Origin: JBBDIM01 sp040880405
GTDB lineage: Bacteria > Planctomycetota > Planctomycetia > Pirellulales > Pirellulaceae
Length of the DNA: 59,729 nucleotides
Direction of reading: 5' to 3'
Assembly (NCBI GenBank): GCA_040880405.1
Contig: JBBDIM010000207.1
Coordinates: 1 to 59,729, forward strand
The position numbers and the translations under genes are program-made. The notes under the pieces are model-generated. The model saw nothing but the letters and a program-made list of their open reading frames with translations. It did not search any database and was not told where the DNA came from. Below, in pieces: positions 8,544 to 17,449 of this stretch; the stretch's first letter is position 1, and each line of letters opens with the position of its first letter.

Positions 8544-8582
8544 CTTAATTTCTTAACCACCATCTTTTAGATGGCAATTAAG
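8544..8582 (+). promoter_or_regulatory. stem-loop in the leader of the DUF1559 gene
   Basis: CTTAATT at 8544 pairs with AATTAAG at 8576. Inside, CCATCT pairs with AGATGG around a 3-nt loop. The element sits about 42 bp before the ATG, so it would lie in the 5' leader. The role is unknown. It does not match a riboswitch class I know. Confidence 0.4.
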
Positions 8583-8623
8583 GTGCCCCTTACTCATTTT
8601 CTGCCCCTCATCCGAGACGAATC

Positions 8624-9532
8624 ATGCAAACACTTCTTCCCAAGCCGGGTATTGCGCGGCGTCATTCTGCGTTTACCCTCGTCGAACTGCTGGTGGTAAT
8701 TGCGATCATCGGTGTTTTGGTGGCCTTGCTGCTGCCCGCCGTCCAGCAGGCCCGGGAGGCCGCTCGCCGCATGCAGTGCTCCAATAACCTGAAGCAATTG
8801 GGACTAGCACTGCACAATTACCACGATACGCACCAGGTGTTTCCCGCCGGAGGTTATATTTCCAATCAGCTTAGTTGGCACGTTTCGATATTGCCGTTTT
8901 TGGAGCAGTCGGCCCTGCACCAGAGCATCAATTTCAACCAAGGAACGTACCACTCGAAAATGCCGGCCGCGCTAAACAACATCCCCGGATATCTCTGCCC
9001 GAGTGGAACAGTGGACCGGGGCGCACATAGTTCGGATGAAGTAGGCGGCGTTCGAACGTTCACAACGCATTACTACGGGATCTCGGGCCCCAGTGGGACC
9101 AATCCGATGACAAATAACCCGTACATCGTCGAGCCGGGGTCTCCGCCCTCTCATGGTGGCATCGCGCGGCAAGGGATGCTGTTCGACAATAGTAAGATCA
9201 GCTTTCGGTCGGTTACGGACGGAACCTCCAATACGCTTTTTGTGGGAGAAATTTCGTGGAACCGGAATGATAAATACCGCGGCTGGATTCGCGGTTATTT
9301 CACCGATAGCCACGGAACCTTGGTCGTAGGCTGTAAGAATGTCTCCGCGAACCCGATCAACTCGGAGATTGCCAGTCCGTGGAACGATGTCGCGTTCGGC
9401 AGTCACCATCCCGGCGGAGCGCAATTTCTGAGGTGCGATGGCTCGGTGAAATTCGTAACGGAGAACGTGGATCACGCCATCTACCTAGCCACCGCCAGCC
9501 GAGATGGTGGTGAACCTAGGGTGGTAGAGTAG
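8624..9532 (+). CDS. DUF1559 prepilin-like protein
   Basis: 302 residues. The N-terminal type IV pilin/pseudopilin methylation motif is FTLVELLVVIAIIGVLVALL, after a short basic leader. It is followed by the family block QQAREAARRMQCSNNLKQLG and ends with the HX9DG-type signature HHPGGAQFLRCDGSV. Family members occur in tens of copies in planctomycete genomes and are processed by a prepilin peptidase at the cell envelope. Their exact job is not known. The small lipoprotein gene that follows within 10 bp is the usual partner. Confidence 0.96.
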   Translation: MQTLLPKPGIARRHSAFTLVELLVVIAIIGVLVALLLPAVQQAREAARRMQCSNNLKQLGLALHNYHDTHQVFPAGGYISNQLSWHVSILPFLEQSALHQSINFNQGTYHSKMPAALNNIPGYLCPSGTVDRGAHSSDEVGGVRTFTTHYYGISGPSGTNPMTNNPYIVEPGSPPSHGGIARQGMLFDNSKISFRSVTDGTSNTLFVGEISWNRNDKYRGWIRGYFTDSHGTLVVGCKNVSANPINSEIASPWNDVAFGSHHPGGAQFLRCDGSVKFVTENVDHAIYLATASRDGGEPRVVE

Positions 9533-9555
9533 TAACGCCTTTGAAAGCGTCGATA

Positions 9556-9993
9556 ATGACAAGCGGAAATTTCTACTCGCGCCTCAGCGCCCCGGTGGGA
9601 CAAAGTGTGCTCTTTGCAGGACTGTTGGTTTGCCTGACCATGGGCTGCACTCGAGCGGTGGATGGACCAGAGCGGTTTGATGTCTCCGGCACGGTAAAAT
9701 TTAACGGAGAGCCGGTCCCGGTCGGTACCGTGCGCTTCGTGCCGGATGCTTCAAAAGGCAACAGCGGCCCGGCCGGTTTTGCACAGATCAAAGATGGCAA
9801 GTACGACACCGCAAAAGACGGACGAGGAACCGTTGGTGGTCCCCACGAGATCACGGTGATTGGATTCGATGGGCAGGTCGAACCCGATAGCGAGCTTACC
9901 CAGGGTCGTTCGCTTTTCTCTGAATACCGGATTCTGGCCGACCTTTCCTCGGAAAAATCGACCCAGGATATCGAAGTACCCTCCGCTCGGTAA
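9556..9993 (+). CDS. small lipoprotein with carboxypeptidase-regulatory-like fold
   Basis: 145 residues from ATG 9556 (TTG 9541 is possible). A hydrophobic N-terminus ends in the lipobox LTMGC. The mature part FDVSGTVKFNGEPVPVGTVRFVP is the beta-sandwich pattern seen in the small lipoproteins that follow DUF1559 genes in planctomycetes. Probably co-transcribed with the DUF1559 gene. Role unknown. Confidence 0.85.
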   Translation: MTSGNFYSRLSAPVGQSVLFAGLLVCLTMGCTRAVDGPERFDVSGTVKFNGEPVPVGTVRFVPDASKGNSGPAGFAQIKDGKYDTAKDGRGTVGGPHEITVIGFDGQVEPDSELTQGRSLFSEYRILADLSSEKSTQDIEVPSAR

Positions 9994-10792
9994 TTTGGCC
10001 CTTGGGGATTTGCACTTCACTTGCCACCTCCCAGATGCCGCACGGGTGGTTCGCAAGTCGTCTAGTGGCTCGGATCAAACCGGCTTAGCCTGGGCGGTCA
10101 AAAAATTCGGTCTTGAGAAAGGTTTTCAAAGGGGTGATTTTATTCCTCTCACCGGCCGCGTGGAGTAAAAATGGGATCAGGGCTCTTTTCTCCATCGTGG
10201 GAAGAAGGGGCCGCGATTTCTTGTTTCTAAAAAGACTCCTGAATTCACTTCTAAAAGGGTGCAATCCGCGTTCTGCGCCTGAATGAGCCGATACGTGACC
10301 ATCCCCAATTCACCCAGGCCCAAAGGGCCGACACAATTTAATCGAGCAGCATTAATCTACTCGAAGTCTGTTTTTGAAACGCAGAGGCGCGGAGATCGCA
10401 GAGGACCCGCGTGCATGTTCGATCTCTGCGCTCTCCGCGGCTCTGCGTTTCCAACCTGGAAAGCGGCGTTTTCGCGGGTTGCTTTTCGTGTCATTCGTCT
10501 GTTTCGTGGTTGAAAAAATGAGCTGCGAGTTGCCTTGCCCCAGTGAATGTCATCCGTGGTTAAAAACAAAGCAGGATCTAACCACGGATTAAGCGGATTT
10601 CACGGATAAGACAGAAGGGGGCAGAGCGGGTGGAGTCTTCGCCGATTCACCGTGGGTGAGGGTTTGGGTAGTTGATGATGCGTGTTGCCGCTAGAGAATT
10701 TTCCCGCCCAAGCATGCCCACGTTGGAGGGCGTGGGCATGGCACCCGGACGTCACTTGTAAACTCTCGCTGGACAGGCCCCTAAAGCATCGC
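9994..10792. other. gene-free stretch holding composite repeat copy K1
   Basis: About 800 bp. It begins with a degenerate GGGATCAGGGCTC hairpin (about 10165-10250) and then composite repeat K1 (10261-10745). No convincing reading frame was seen. Confidence 0.6.
10261..10745 (+). repeat. composite repeat K, copy 1
   Basis: Modules in order: a leader with GCGCCTGAATGAGCCGATAC, a GCAGAGACGC-type hairpin (10373-10452), a TTTCGTGGTTGAAAAAATGA segment, a CCACGGATT hairpin (10555-10605), GTGGAGTCTTCGCCG, and the GCCCACG hairpin (10709-10745). The same order recurs at 28431 and in reverse complement at 39727 and 48658. Confidence 0.8.
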
Positions 10793-11251
10793 TCAATCGG
10801 TCAGTTCCGCCCGCCGGGCGGTTTGACTGGTGGCGATGCGAACGCCCCAGACCGCCAATGAGGAGAGATTGGTCACTAGCAGCGCCACCAAGGTACTGGC
10901 CTGTCCGGTCAACAGCGGCAGGGAATCGTGGGCCTGAAGGTAAAACATCCCCACCATCCCTAAAACCAAGACATGCGTCACAATCCAATTCCAGGCACCG
11001 CGGCGCTCGAAGCTGGGAGATCCGACCAAGTGCTGCCGGTCGAGAATGGCGGTTCGCAGATGCCCCGCCGCAACCAATAGTTGAAAGGCCATGGCGATCC
11101 CCCAATACGCCATCGCGGGAACCCAGAGAGCCGCGCGGTGCGGTTCGGTAACCGGCATGTCCACCAAAGTGACCAAGGCCCCACCGGTAGCGATCGCACC
11201 GGCGATAGCGTGTGAGAGGGGGAGTCTCGGGGTTTGGTTTTCCTCGGTCAT
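10793..11251 (-). CDS. hypothetical four-helix membrane protein
   Basis: 152 residues with four likely membrane segments (about 14-32, 42-64, 88-106 and 115-138) and short charged termini. No family recognised. The gene stands alone between composite repeat K1 and a GGGGTCAGGACTC hairpin. Confidence 0.65.
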   Translation of the reverse strand: MTEENQTPRLPLSHAIAGAIATGGALVTLVDMPVTEPHRAALWVPAMAYWGIAMAFQLLVAAGHLRTAILDRQHLVGSPSFERRGAWNWIVTHVLVLGMVGMFYLQAHDSLPLLTGQASTLVALLVTNLSSLAVWGVRIATSQTARRAELTD

Positions 11252-11287
11252 GGGCTGGCGGGGAGGCTAAAATTGAGTGGTATGGCC

Positions 11288-11373
11288 GTGAAAAAGGGGT
11301 CAGGACTCTTTTTCATCCGGCGTGTTCCATTGGAGAGCGTATCGCGAAAAAGTTTCCTGACCCCTTTTTCACT
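11288..11373. repeat. GGGGTCAGGACTC hairpin (family G), copy 1
   Basis: GTGAAAAAGGGGTCAGGACT at the left is matched by TCCTGACCCCTTTTTCAC at the right, separated by about 45 bp. Copies occur at 42211 and 44482, and a decayed one near 10165. Confidence 0.85.
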
Positions 11374-11473
11374 CATGCATTGCTACGCATGTTTTGCCAT
11401 CTCGGTTTAGAATAACATCTACCGCGAGGGATTACGCCACTCGTTCGCACGAAATTACGCTCGGAGCCAATGG

Positions 11474-13036
11474 ATGCCCGATTTTCATTCGATATTCGCC
11501 ATCACGCGGCAATCGTGGCCCCTGCTGGTCCTGCTTGGCATGTGCGGCTGCACAGATTCCGCCGCGACTCCCCCAGCGACCAACACCCCCGCGACCAACA
11601 CCGCAGCGCCCGAGCCTCAAGCCGTCGCCCCGTCGCAAGCTGCCGCCACACGGCCCGCGGCGGAAGCTCCCCAAAAAACTCCCTCCCGAGTTCGGACCGC
11701 CCAGGCAGGCGCGCGGTCTCGGACCGCGGATGTCGATCGATTGGCCGATTCGTTCATGGGGGCGGACCAGTCGCCGGACCGGTTCAAACCGGCCCGCGTC
11801 GAGATGCATGCGGAGCTGAGTGTCGACGACGCATTCCTCAAGGAGCAGGGCATCCGCATCCTGGAGGGCAGGCATGTCCGTATCTACACCGATCTTCCCT
11901 CCAGCCAGGCGATTGACGAATTGCCCCAGGTGTTCGACGCCATCTTTCCGCAGTGGTGCGCGTATTTTGAGGTCGATGCTGAGAAGAATGCAGACTGGAG
12001 CATCAACGGCGTCGTGATGAAGGATGGCGACAAGATGCGGAAATTAGGGCTGCTGCCGGACGATTTGGCCCCGTTTCATAACGGCTTTTTCCGTGGCGAT
12101 ACGTTTTGGGTGTGGGAGCAGCCGAGCGACTTTTATCGTCGGCACCTGGTGCTGCATGAGGGGACGCACGGATTCATGCTCACGATGCTCGGTGGCGCGG
12201 GGCCACCTTGGTACATGGAGGGGATGGCGGAATACTTCGGCACCCACACTTGGGATGGCCAAAACCTGACGACAAGGGTCATCCCGCAAACCAAAGAGGA
12301 TTCGCCCATGTGGGGCCGGATCAAGATCATCCGAGACGACCTCGCGGCCGGCGAAGGAAGAGGGCTCTTCGATATCATTCGCTACAACCACGAGGAGTTC
12401 CTCCAGAATCGGCCCTACGGTTGGTCGTGGGGTGCGGTCGCTTTCCTGGACCAGCACCCGCAAACGCAACAGGCCTTCCGCAAGCTCCGTACGCATACGC
12501 GGATGACCGGTGGTTTCAGCGAGCGGTTGACCAACGAACTGGGAGACGTTTGGCCGAAGGTCTCGGAGCAGTGGCAGATTTTCATCACCGACTTGGATTA
12601 CGGCTACCGGTTTGAGGAAAGCGCGATCGACTACCGGCCCGGCCAGCCGCTTGCCGGAGGTGAAGGGACGTTCACGCTTTCGGCTGAGAAGGGTTGGCAA
12701 TCGAGTGAAGTGGAGTTGACCGCGGGCACGACATATCAGATTACCGCCGAGGGGCAATTTCAAATCAAACAGGGGCCACCCGCCTGGCAGGCGGAGCCGG
12801 GAGGGGTCACTCTCGAATATTATCGCGGCCAGCCGCTGGGCATTCTTTTGGGAGCGATCCGCCCGGAGAATCCCGATGCCTTTGGGCAATCCCCTTTGGC
12901 GTTCCCCCAGCCGTTGGGCTTGGCGCGTGAGATCACTCCGCAACAAACCGGAACTTTATACCTGAAAATTAATGAAAACCCGGCGCATTTGCACGATAAT
13001 CAAGCAATGGTAACGGTCACGATCAAGGAGAAGTGA
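11474..13036 (+). CDS. putative zinc metallopeptidase lipoprotein (HExxH)
   Basis: 520 residues. A hydrophobic signal ends in GMCGC (lipoprotein-type), then an Ala/Pro/Thr-rich linker to about residue 75. The catalytic-domain signature HEGTH is at 228-232. The downstream block YMEGMAEYFG holds a likely third metal ligand (Glu249 or Glu253), the gluzincin-like arrangement also seen in DUF1570 proteins. The C-terminal 120 residues look like a beta-rich domain. The start is ATG 11474. The next gene begins 3 bp after the stop. Substrate unknown. Confidence 0.8.
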   Translation: MPDFHSIFAITRQSWPLLVLLGMCGCTDSAATPPATNTPATNTAAPEPQAVAPSQAAATRPAAEAPQKTPSRVRTAQAGARSRTADVDRLADSFMGADQSPDRFKPARVEMHAELSVDDAFLKEQGIRILEGRHVRIYTDLPSSQAIDELPQVFDAIFPQWCAYFEVDAEKNADWSINGVVMKDGDKMRKLGLLPDDLAPFHNGFFRGDTFWVWEQPSDFYRRHLVLHEGTHGFMLTMLGGAGPPWYMEGMAEYFGTHTWDGQNLTTRVIPQTKEDSPMWGRIKIIRDDLAAGEGRGLFDIIRYNHEEFLQNRPYGWSWGAVAFLDQHPQTQQAFRKLRTHTRMTGGFSERLTNELGDVWPKVSEQWQIFITDLDYGYRFEESAIDYRPGQPLAGGEGTFTLSAEKGWQSSEVELTAGTTYQITAEGQFQIKQGPPAWQAEPGGVTLEYYRGQPLGILLGAIRPENPDAFGQSPLAFPQPLGLAREITPQQTGTLYLKINENPAHLHDNQAMVTVTIKEK

Positions 13037-13039
13037 ACC

Positions 13040-13960
13040 ATGAAAACCACGCCGCGATATTCCGAATTTAAGGGATTCTACAACGTCGACCCGGAGACCT
13101 TGGACGATCCCCGAGACCCTCAAGATCCCGACCAATATCTCTTTACCGAACCTGGCCTGGGTCATCCGGGCCATCTCGAAGTGGACGCCATCGCCGACCT
13201 GCTGGAGGAGTTGAACTCCTCGCTCCAGCATCCCGACCGAGCGATCAGCTACTCGCTCGGCTTTGACGACCGGACCGCCGGAGTAACTTTCCTCGATTTC
13301 GAGTTGTTGACCACCGCCACGCTGGAGCGCCTCCGCGAGATGCTGGCCGCCCAGGCTCCTCTGTGGCGAATTGTGGTGGCGGGGCCAGACGATGATTCCT
13401 CAATCGCCGTTTACCCTTCGGCAATTGTTTACCCCAGCGAAGAGGAACCGGAAGATAGCGTCGCGCGGATTCGCCAGTCACTGGCCGACCAGCGCGATCG
13501 CACGACCGGGGTGTTCGAGCGGCAACTGCAATACGTGCGGAACCTGCTCAAAGCCGAGGCGAGCCAATTGACGTTGCCGTACGAGCCAGTGGTGCTGGCC
13601 GTGTTTGATACCGAATCGGGGGACGACAGCGAGCTGTGCGTCTGGCTGCTGCAAGATGGTTACGCAATCAAAAACCGCTGCTGGATTCCGGAGACCGACC
13701 GCGGCGACGGCTTTTGCGGAACCTGCGGCACCGCTCAGTACGACGTCCGGCGTGACGGCACCCTCACCGGTTTCATGAAAGCGGGGGCCCAATTCCTCGG
13801 CCGCCTCACAGCCCTGGCTTACCACAAACAAGACTTCACCGGCGAGATCATCCTGGTCGACCCGGAAACGCAAACGGCGGTTCGCCGGGTGATTCCGCCG
13901 TCGGGTATTTTGACCGATGAGCAGGTGAAGGAGACCCTCAATTACTCACCAACACAGTAA
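13040..13960 (+). CDS. hypothetical protein
   Basis: 306 residues, soluble, acidic, with no signal peptide. The middle has VFERQLQYVRNLLKAEASQL, probably a helix. The C-terminal half contains FCGTCGT, a CxxC pair, and a hydrophobic strand GEIILVDPET. No family recognised. It follows the metallopeptidase gene by 3 bp, so the two are likely co-transcribed. Its 3' end overlaps the convergent PQQ-propeller gene by 19 bp. Confidence 0.75.
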   Translation: MKTTPRYSEFKGFYNVDPETLDDPRDPQDPDQYLFTEPGLGHPGHLEVDAIADLLEELNSSLQHPDRAISYSLGFDDRTAGVTFLDFELLTTATLERLREMLAAQAPLWRIVVAGPDDDSSIAVYPSAIVYPSEEEPEDSVARIRQSLADQRDRTTGVFERQLQYVRNLLKAEASQLTLPYEPVVLAVFDTESGDDSELCVWLLQDGYAIKNRCWIPETDRGDGFCGTCGTAQYDVRRDGTLTGFMKAGAQFLGRLTALAYHKQDFTGEIILVDPETQTAVRRVIPPSGILTDEQVKETLNYSPTQ

Positions 13961-15303
13961 ATCGCCTGCTTTCCTCGAATCAGCAATTGATTGCCGGTGA
14001 TGGCAATCGACGAAAGAGTTTCGTCCCCCAGCTCATTCTCGGCGACGCGCTCGAAGGTGTCGGCCACTTGGACGACATGGCATTTGCTGTCGGTGCTCAT
14101 GAAGTAAATATGCCCATCGGCTGCGATCGGGGACGCTTTGAAGTTGCCCCCGAGTCGCTCGCGCCAGTGCAGCTCGCCGGACTTCGCGTCGTAGCAGTGG
14201 GCGATGCCGTCGTCGGTGACGGTGAAGAGCAGGCCGCCAGCCAATACCGGCGACGGAGTATCCGGCGTGCCGCGGTCGACTTCCCAGCGGATCGCCTTGG
14301 CGGAGACCTCTCCCTGGTGAGCTCCCAGTTCAATCCCTAGCAGCGGGCCGCGCATTCCGCGGGTAGTGAACACCATGCCATCTCCGGCGACCGGCCCAGT
14401 CACGGTTCGTCCACCTTCCAGACCTGGGAGGTACCAAAGCTGTTTACCGGTTTGGGGATCGTAGGCGTCCAACTGATTGCCACCCATCACCAGCATCTGG
14501 ATTTGCTTGCCATTGGTGACGAAGATCGGCGTGGTGTAGGCGTCCGCTTGTTCCGCCGGTGCCCCGGTCATGCGGCTCGACTTCCAGCGGAGCTCGCCCG
14601 ACTTCAGGTCGTGGGCCACCAGATAACTTTCCACCGCTTCGTCGCGAACGTCATCCAGCGGATCTTGCATGCAGACGGAAATCACCAAGTCCTCAAAAAC
14701 CACCGGGCTATTGGCGTGCCCCCACCAAATCGAATACGCCCCGTACTCTTCCTGTAAATTCCGATTCCAGAGTTCTTCGCCGTCCCGATTCAGACAGGCC
14801 AACAGTCCATTGCCATAATGAACCACCACGCCGTCTTCCCAGGCAACCGGCGAGGGGCTCGCCAGGTTGTGCAGTCGGTGGAATTTCTGGGTGCTCCGCT
14901 TGGCCGCCTCGCGGGGTGTCTCCGCAGGTCCAAAATCGACCTGCTTCCGCATGTTGCCGCTGGCCCGATCGAGCAAGTAAAGCCGCAAGCCACCCTCGTC
15001 GGTTTGGGCGGTGACGTAGATCGTGTCCCCCTGAACCACCGGCGTGGAATCACCCCAACTCTCAAGCTCCCGCTTCCAGTGGATGTTTTGGGTGGGGCCC
15101 CACTCGGTCGGCAAGTCGGTTTGCTGGCTCGTTCCATCCCCGGCCGGACCACGCCACTGTGGCCAATCGGTCGCCTGCCCCGGTTCGGCCAATGGCCGCC
15201 AAGCGGAGTGGGGTTCCTCCGCCGGTAGAGAAGACCCTAGCACAAATAGTCCCAGCAGGAGTGTAAGCAGAGCAGTCGTTCGGAAAGCGTGGGAATCTAT
15301 CAT
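13942..15303 (-). CDS. PQQ-like beta-propeller repeat protein
   Basis: 453 residues with an N-terminal signal peptide (about 1-28, ending SSLPAEEP). It is followed by the planctomycete hallmark WPQWRGPAGDGTSQQTDLP and repeated blades. Blade examples are GDTIYVTAQTDEGGLRLYLL, GLLACLNRDGEELWNRNL, IQMLVMGGNQLDAYDPQTGK and GIAHCYDAKSGELHWRERL. Members are exported and structurally resemble quinoprotein dehydrogenases and BamB. Most lack a shown enzyme activity, and I see no catalytic motif. Confidence 0.93.
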   Translation of the reverse strand: MIDSHAFRTTALLTLLLGLFVLGSSLPAEEPHSAWRPLAEPGQATDWPQWRGPAGDGTSQQTDLPTEWGPTQNIHWKRELESWGDSTPVVQGDTIYVTAQTDEGGLRLYLLDRASGNMRKQVDFGPAETPREAAKRSTQKFHRLHNLASPSPVAWEDGVVVHYGNGLLACLNRDGEELWNRNLQEEYGAYSIWWGHANSPVVFEDLVISVCMQDPLDDVRDEAVESYLVAHDLKSGELRWKSSRMTGAPAEQADAYTTPIFVTNGKQIQMLVMGGNQLDAYDPQTGKQLWYLPGLEGGRTVTGPVAGDGMVFTTRGMRGPLLGIELGAHQGEVSAKAIRWEVDRGTPDTPSPVLAGGLLFTVTDDGIAHCYDAKSGELHWRERLGGNFKASPIAADGHIYFMSTDSKCHVVQVADTFERVAENELGDETLSSIAITGNQLLIRGKQAIYCVGE

Positions 15304-15427
15304 GGGGAATGGCTCGCAAATGAGGTGTTTGAAGGGCGGGGCAGGGGGCAGGTAGAGTTGTCGAGCATGAAAAGCCTACTTTACTTCTTAGGACGAGAAT
15401 CGCCCCTTGGCAACCCATGGTTGCGGC

Positions 15428-15949
15428 TTACTCGGAACCAAGCCGAGCCTCGACCGCTTGGGTCAGCTCGCGCAGGTTCCGCGGGTTCTGCCCGAAATCG
15501 GCCTTGCCGACCCGCGATTTACTCTCGGCGTCGATCACCACCTGACCCTCCTTTTTCAGGATCGTCACGGTGATGTCATCCACAAATTTCATCAATCCGG
15601 TGGTCCGCGTCGCCAAGATCACCGACCGATCGGCGGTCGATTCGAACTTGACGACACCCCAGTTCGCGAGTGTCCCAATCCCTTCGATCACCGCGTTGGT
15701 CGCCTCGTCGATCGAGCGCTCGGTTACGATCGGCCGCAACCGCGGGTCCGCATGGTCCGGAGCGGTCGCCGCATGGTTTTGCGTCAAATCGCGCGACCAG
15801 TCATCGACATACAGGGCCATCACGCCCGCGCCACCGAGCACCAATACCAACAAGGTGATGAGGAGGATCCACATCGTGCGAAACTTTCGTTTAGGGGGAG
15901 GGGCTGGCGCGTGTTCCGGCCGATCGGCGTCTGGGGGAGTGTCGGACAT
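15428..15949 (-). CDS. DUF1499-family protein with membrane anchor
   Basis: 173 residues from ATG 15949. It has a proline-rich cytoplasmic start, one membrane segment (about 25-48) and a C-terminal domain. The DUF1499 pattern is visible in TTGLMKFVDDITVTILK and AESKSRVGKADFGQNPRN. Family function unknown. It follows the LarA-like gene by about 30 bp on the same strand, which suggests one transcript. Confidence 0.8.
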   Translation of the reverse strand: MSDTPPDADRPEHAPAPPPKRKFRTMWILLITLLVLVLGGAGVMALYVDDWSRDLTQNHAATAPDHADPRLRPIVTERSIDEATNAVIEGIGTLANWGVVKFESTADRSVILATRTTGLMKFVDDITVTILKKEGQVVIDAESKSRVGKADFGQNPRNLRELTQAVEARLGSE

Positions 15950-15981
15950 GTTTCTCGTTTTTACCTTCTCGCTGGACAGCT

Positions 15982-17280
15982 TCAAGTCTTGTCAATCGTG
16001 GCTAACCCCCGACACACCCAATCCTCCACCTCCGGCAGCATCTCATTTTCATCAAACGGAATGTCATGCAGCCCGCTCACAATCTCGGCGCTCGGTAGCA
16101 GCTTGGCCATCTCCAGGTAGGCGGCGGAGCAGACGACTTCGTCGATTTTCAGCGTGTGGGGGATCCACATGATTTTGGCGTCGGGTGGTTCGGTCAGGCC
16201 GATGGTTTGCATCGTGTGCTGGAGGATCTCGCGATCCGTATCATAGTACAGCGGGATCATCCCGGCGGTGGTATGCCCCGAGGTTACCGCGTTGATATTG
16301 GTGATATCGCGGTCCATCTGATCCAGCGCACGGGTCAAACAAAACTCCGACATCCCAATCCCACAGGCGTTGCCATGGGTCTCCTCGGTCAGCCCGCGGA
16401 TCACGATCCGCGTAATCCGGGGCGTCTCCTCGCCGGTGGCGCTATGGTCGTTGAACTTGCGTCCCACAATGTTCGTGTCCATCCCGGCCCCGCTGATGTT
16501 TTTGCCGATCCGGTCGATGATCAGTACGTCGGCATGGTCGAACGGCAAACTCGGCAGGAGCCGGTTGGCGATGACCAGCAGCTCTTTTTCTCGCTCTTCA
16601 ATCTCGCTCGCCGCGACCGCCGTGATCTGGGCCGTTTCGTCGTAGCCGTTTTCGATGATCGCCAGCCCGCACAAGATGTTGCACTTGCTCAAAACTTCCC
16701 GAGCCACGCTCCGGACGATTTGCGGGAAACTATGAGCCCTGATCGCGCGGTGATAGATTTTGGCCCCTTCATGCTTGCCCAGGCCGATCAGCATCATCTT
16801 CATCAGCCCGCTTTGGATCTCGCCGACGAAATCGGTATGGGCCTTTACCCGGCCGCAGACCAACACATGATCCGCCTCGGAAGCGAGCTTATCGAAATGC
16901 ACCGGAAACCCTTCCGGGGCCTGGCAAACGACAATCGTCTCCATGCTCGCCTTGATCGGGCAGCCGCAATACTCCTCAGTGATCCCGTACGAGGCCAACA
17001 CGCCGACCTGTCCCTCGGCCGTGCCGCCGCCATGGCTACCCATCGCCGGCACAATAAACGGCTTCGCCCCGATCGACTTGAGGTGATCGATTATCCCCTT
17101 GATGATCACTTTGATATTCGCGATCCCCCGGCTCCCGGCGGTCACCGCGACGGTTTCGCCCGGTTTCACGATCTGCCGCAGATTCAGCTTCGCCAGCTCC
17201 GCCTCAACGGTCGCGGGAATGTCCTCGACCACCGGTCGAGCAAAGGTTTGACGAAGTCGAAAAAGTTGAGGAAGTTGCAT
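15982..17280 (-). CDS. lactate racemase (LarA)-like DUF2088 protein
   Basis: 432 residues from ATG 17280. The N-terminal LarA domain has AVTAGSRGIANIKVII and VPAMGSHGGGTAEGQ. Then comes GRVKAHTDFVGEIQSGLMK and GLGKHEGAKIYHRA, which carry the histidines and lysine equivalent to those binding the nickel-pincer cofactor in LarA. The C-terminal part has HTTAGMIPLYYDTDREIL. Homologues racemize or epimerize 2-hydroxyacids; this one may use another substrate. No larB, larC or larE cofactor genes are in the window. Confidence 0.85.
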   Translation of the reverse strand: MQLPQLFRLRQTFARPVVEDIPATVEAELAKLNLRQIVKPGETVAVTAGSRGIANIKVIIKGIIDHLKSIGAKPFIVPAMGSHGGGTAEGQVGVLASYGITEEYCGCPIKASMETIVVCQAPEGFPVHFDKLASEADHVLVCGRVKAHTDFVGEIQSGLMKMMLIGLGKHEGAKIYHRAIRAHSFPQIVRSVAREVLSKCNILCGLAIIENGYDETAQITAVAASEIEEREKELLVIANRLLPSLPFDHADVLIIDRIGKNISGAGMDTNIVGRKFNDHSATGEETPRITRIVIRGLTEETHGNACGIGMSEFCLTRALDQMDRDITNINAVTSGHTTAGMIPLYYDTDREILQHTMQTIGLTEPPDAKIMWIPHTLKIDEVVCSAAYLEMAKLLPSAEIVSGLHDIPFDENEMLPEVEDWVCRGLATIDKT

Positions 17281-17331
17281 GGTACTGAAATGTTGAAATG
17301 TTGAGTTGCCGTGGTCGTTCATTCGCCACAC

Positions 17332-17358
17332 GAGCGGCGGGGTTCAACCCCGCCGTTC
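17332..17358. repeat. REP palindrome (GGCGGGG type), solitary copy
   Basis: GAGCGGCGGGGTTCAACCCC followed by GCCGTTC. It matches the palindromes that flank the REP-associated transposase gene at 58625 and 59293, differing by one base at its centre. Confidence 0.8.
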
Positions 17359-17449
17359 CCATGTGCTACAGGGCAGGAGGCAGTTCGGCAATCGAAAACC
17401 CCCGGTGACTCCGATGGCATCCAGCGCGTACTCGACGGATCGCACCCCC

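Noticed and set aside
12044..12946. Minus-strand 300-codon frame opposite the HExxH lipoprotein
   Set aside because: No motif, and the sense frame has signal peptide, HExxH motif and close operon spacing.
16156..17304. Long plus-strand open frame (382 codons) opposite the LarA-like gene
   Set aside because: It lies wholly antisense to a gene with clear family motifs and its translation is Arg/Asp/His-rich with no recognisable domain, as expected from high-GC shadow frames.
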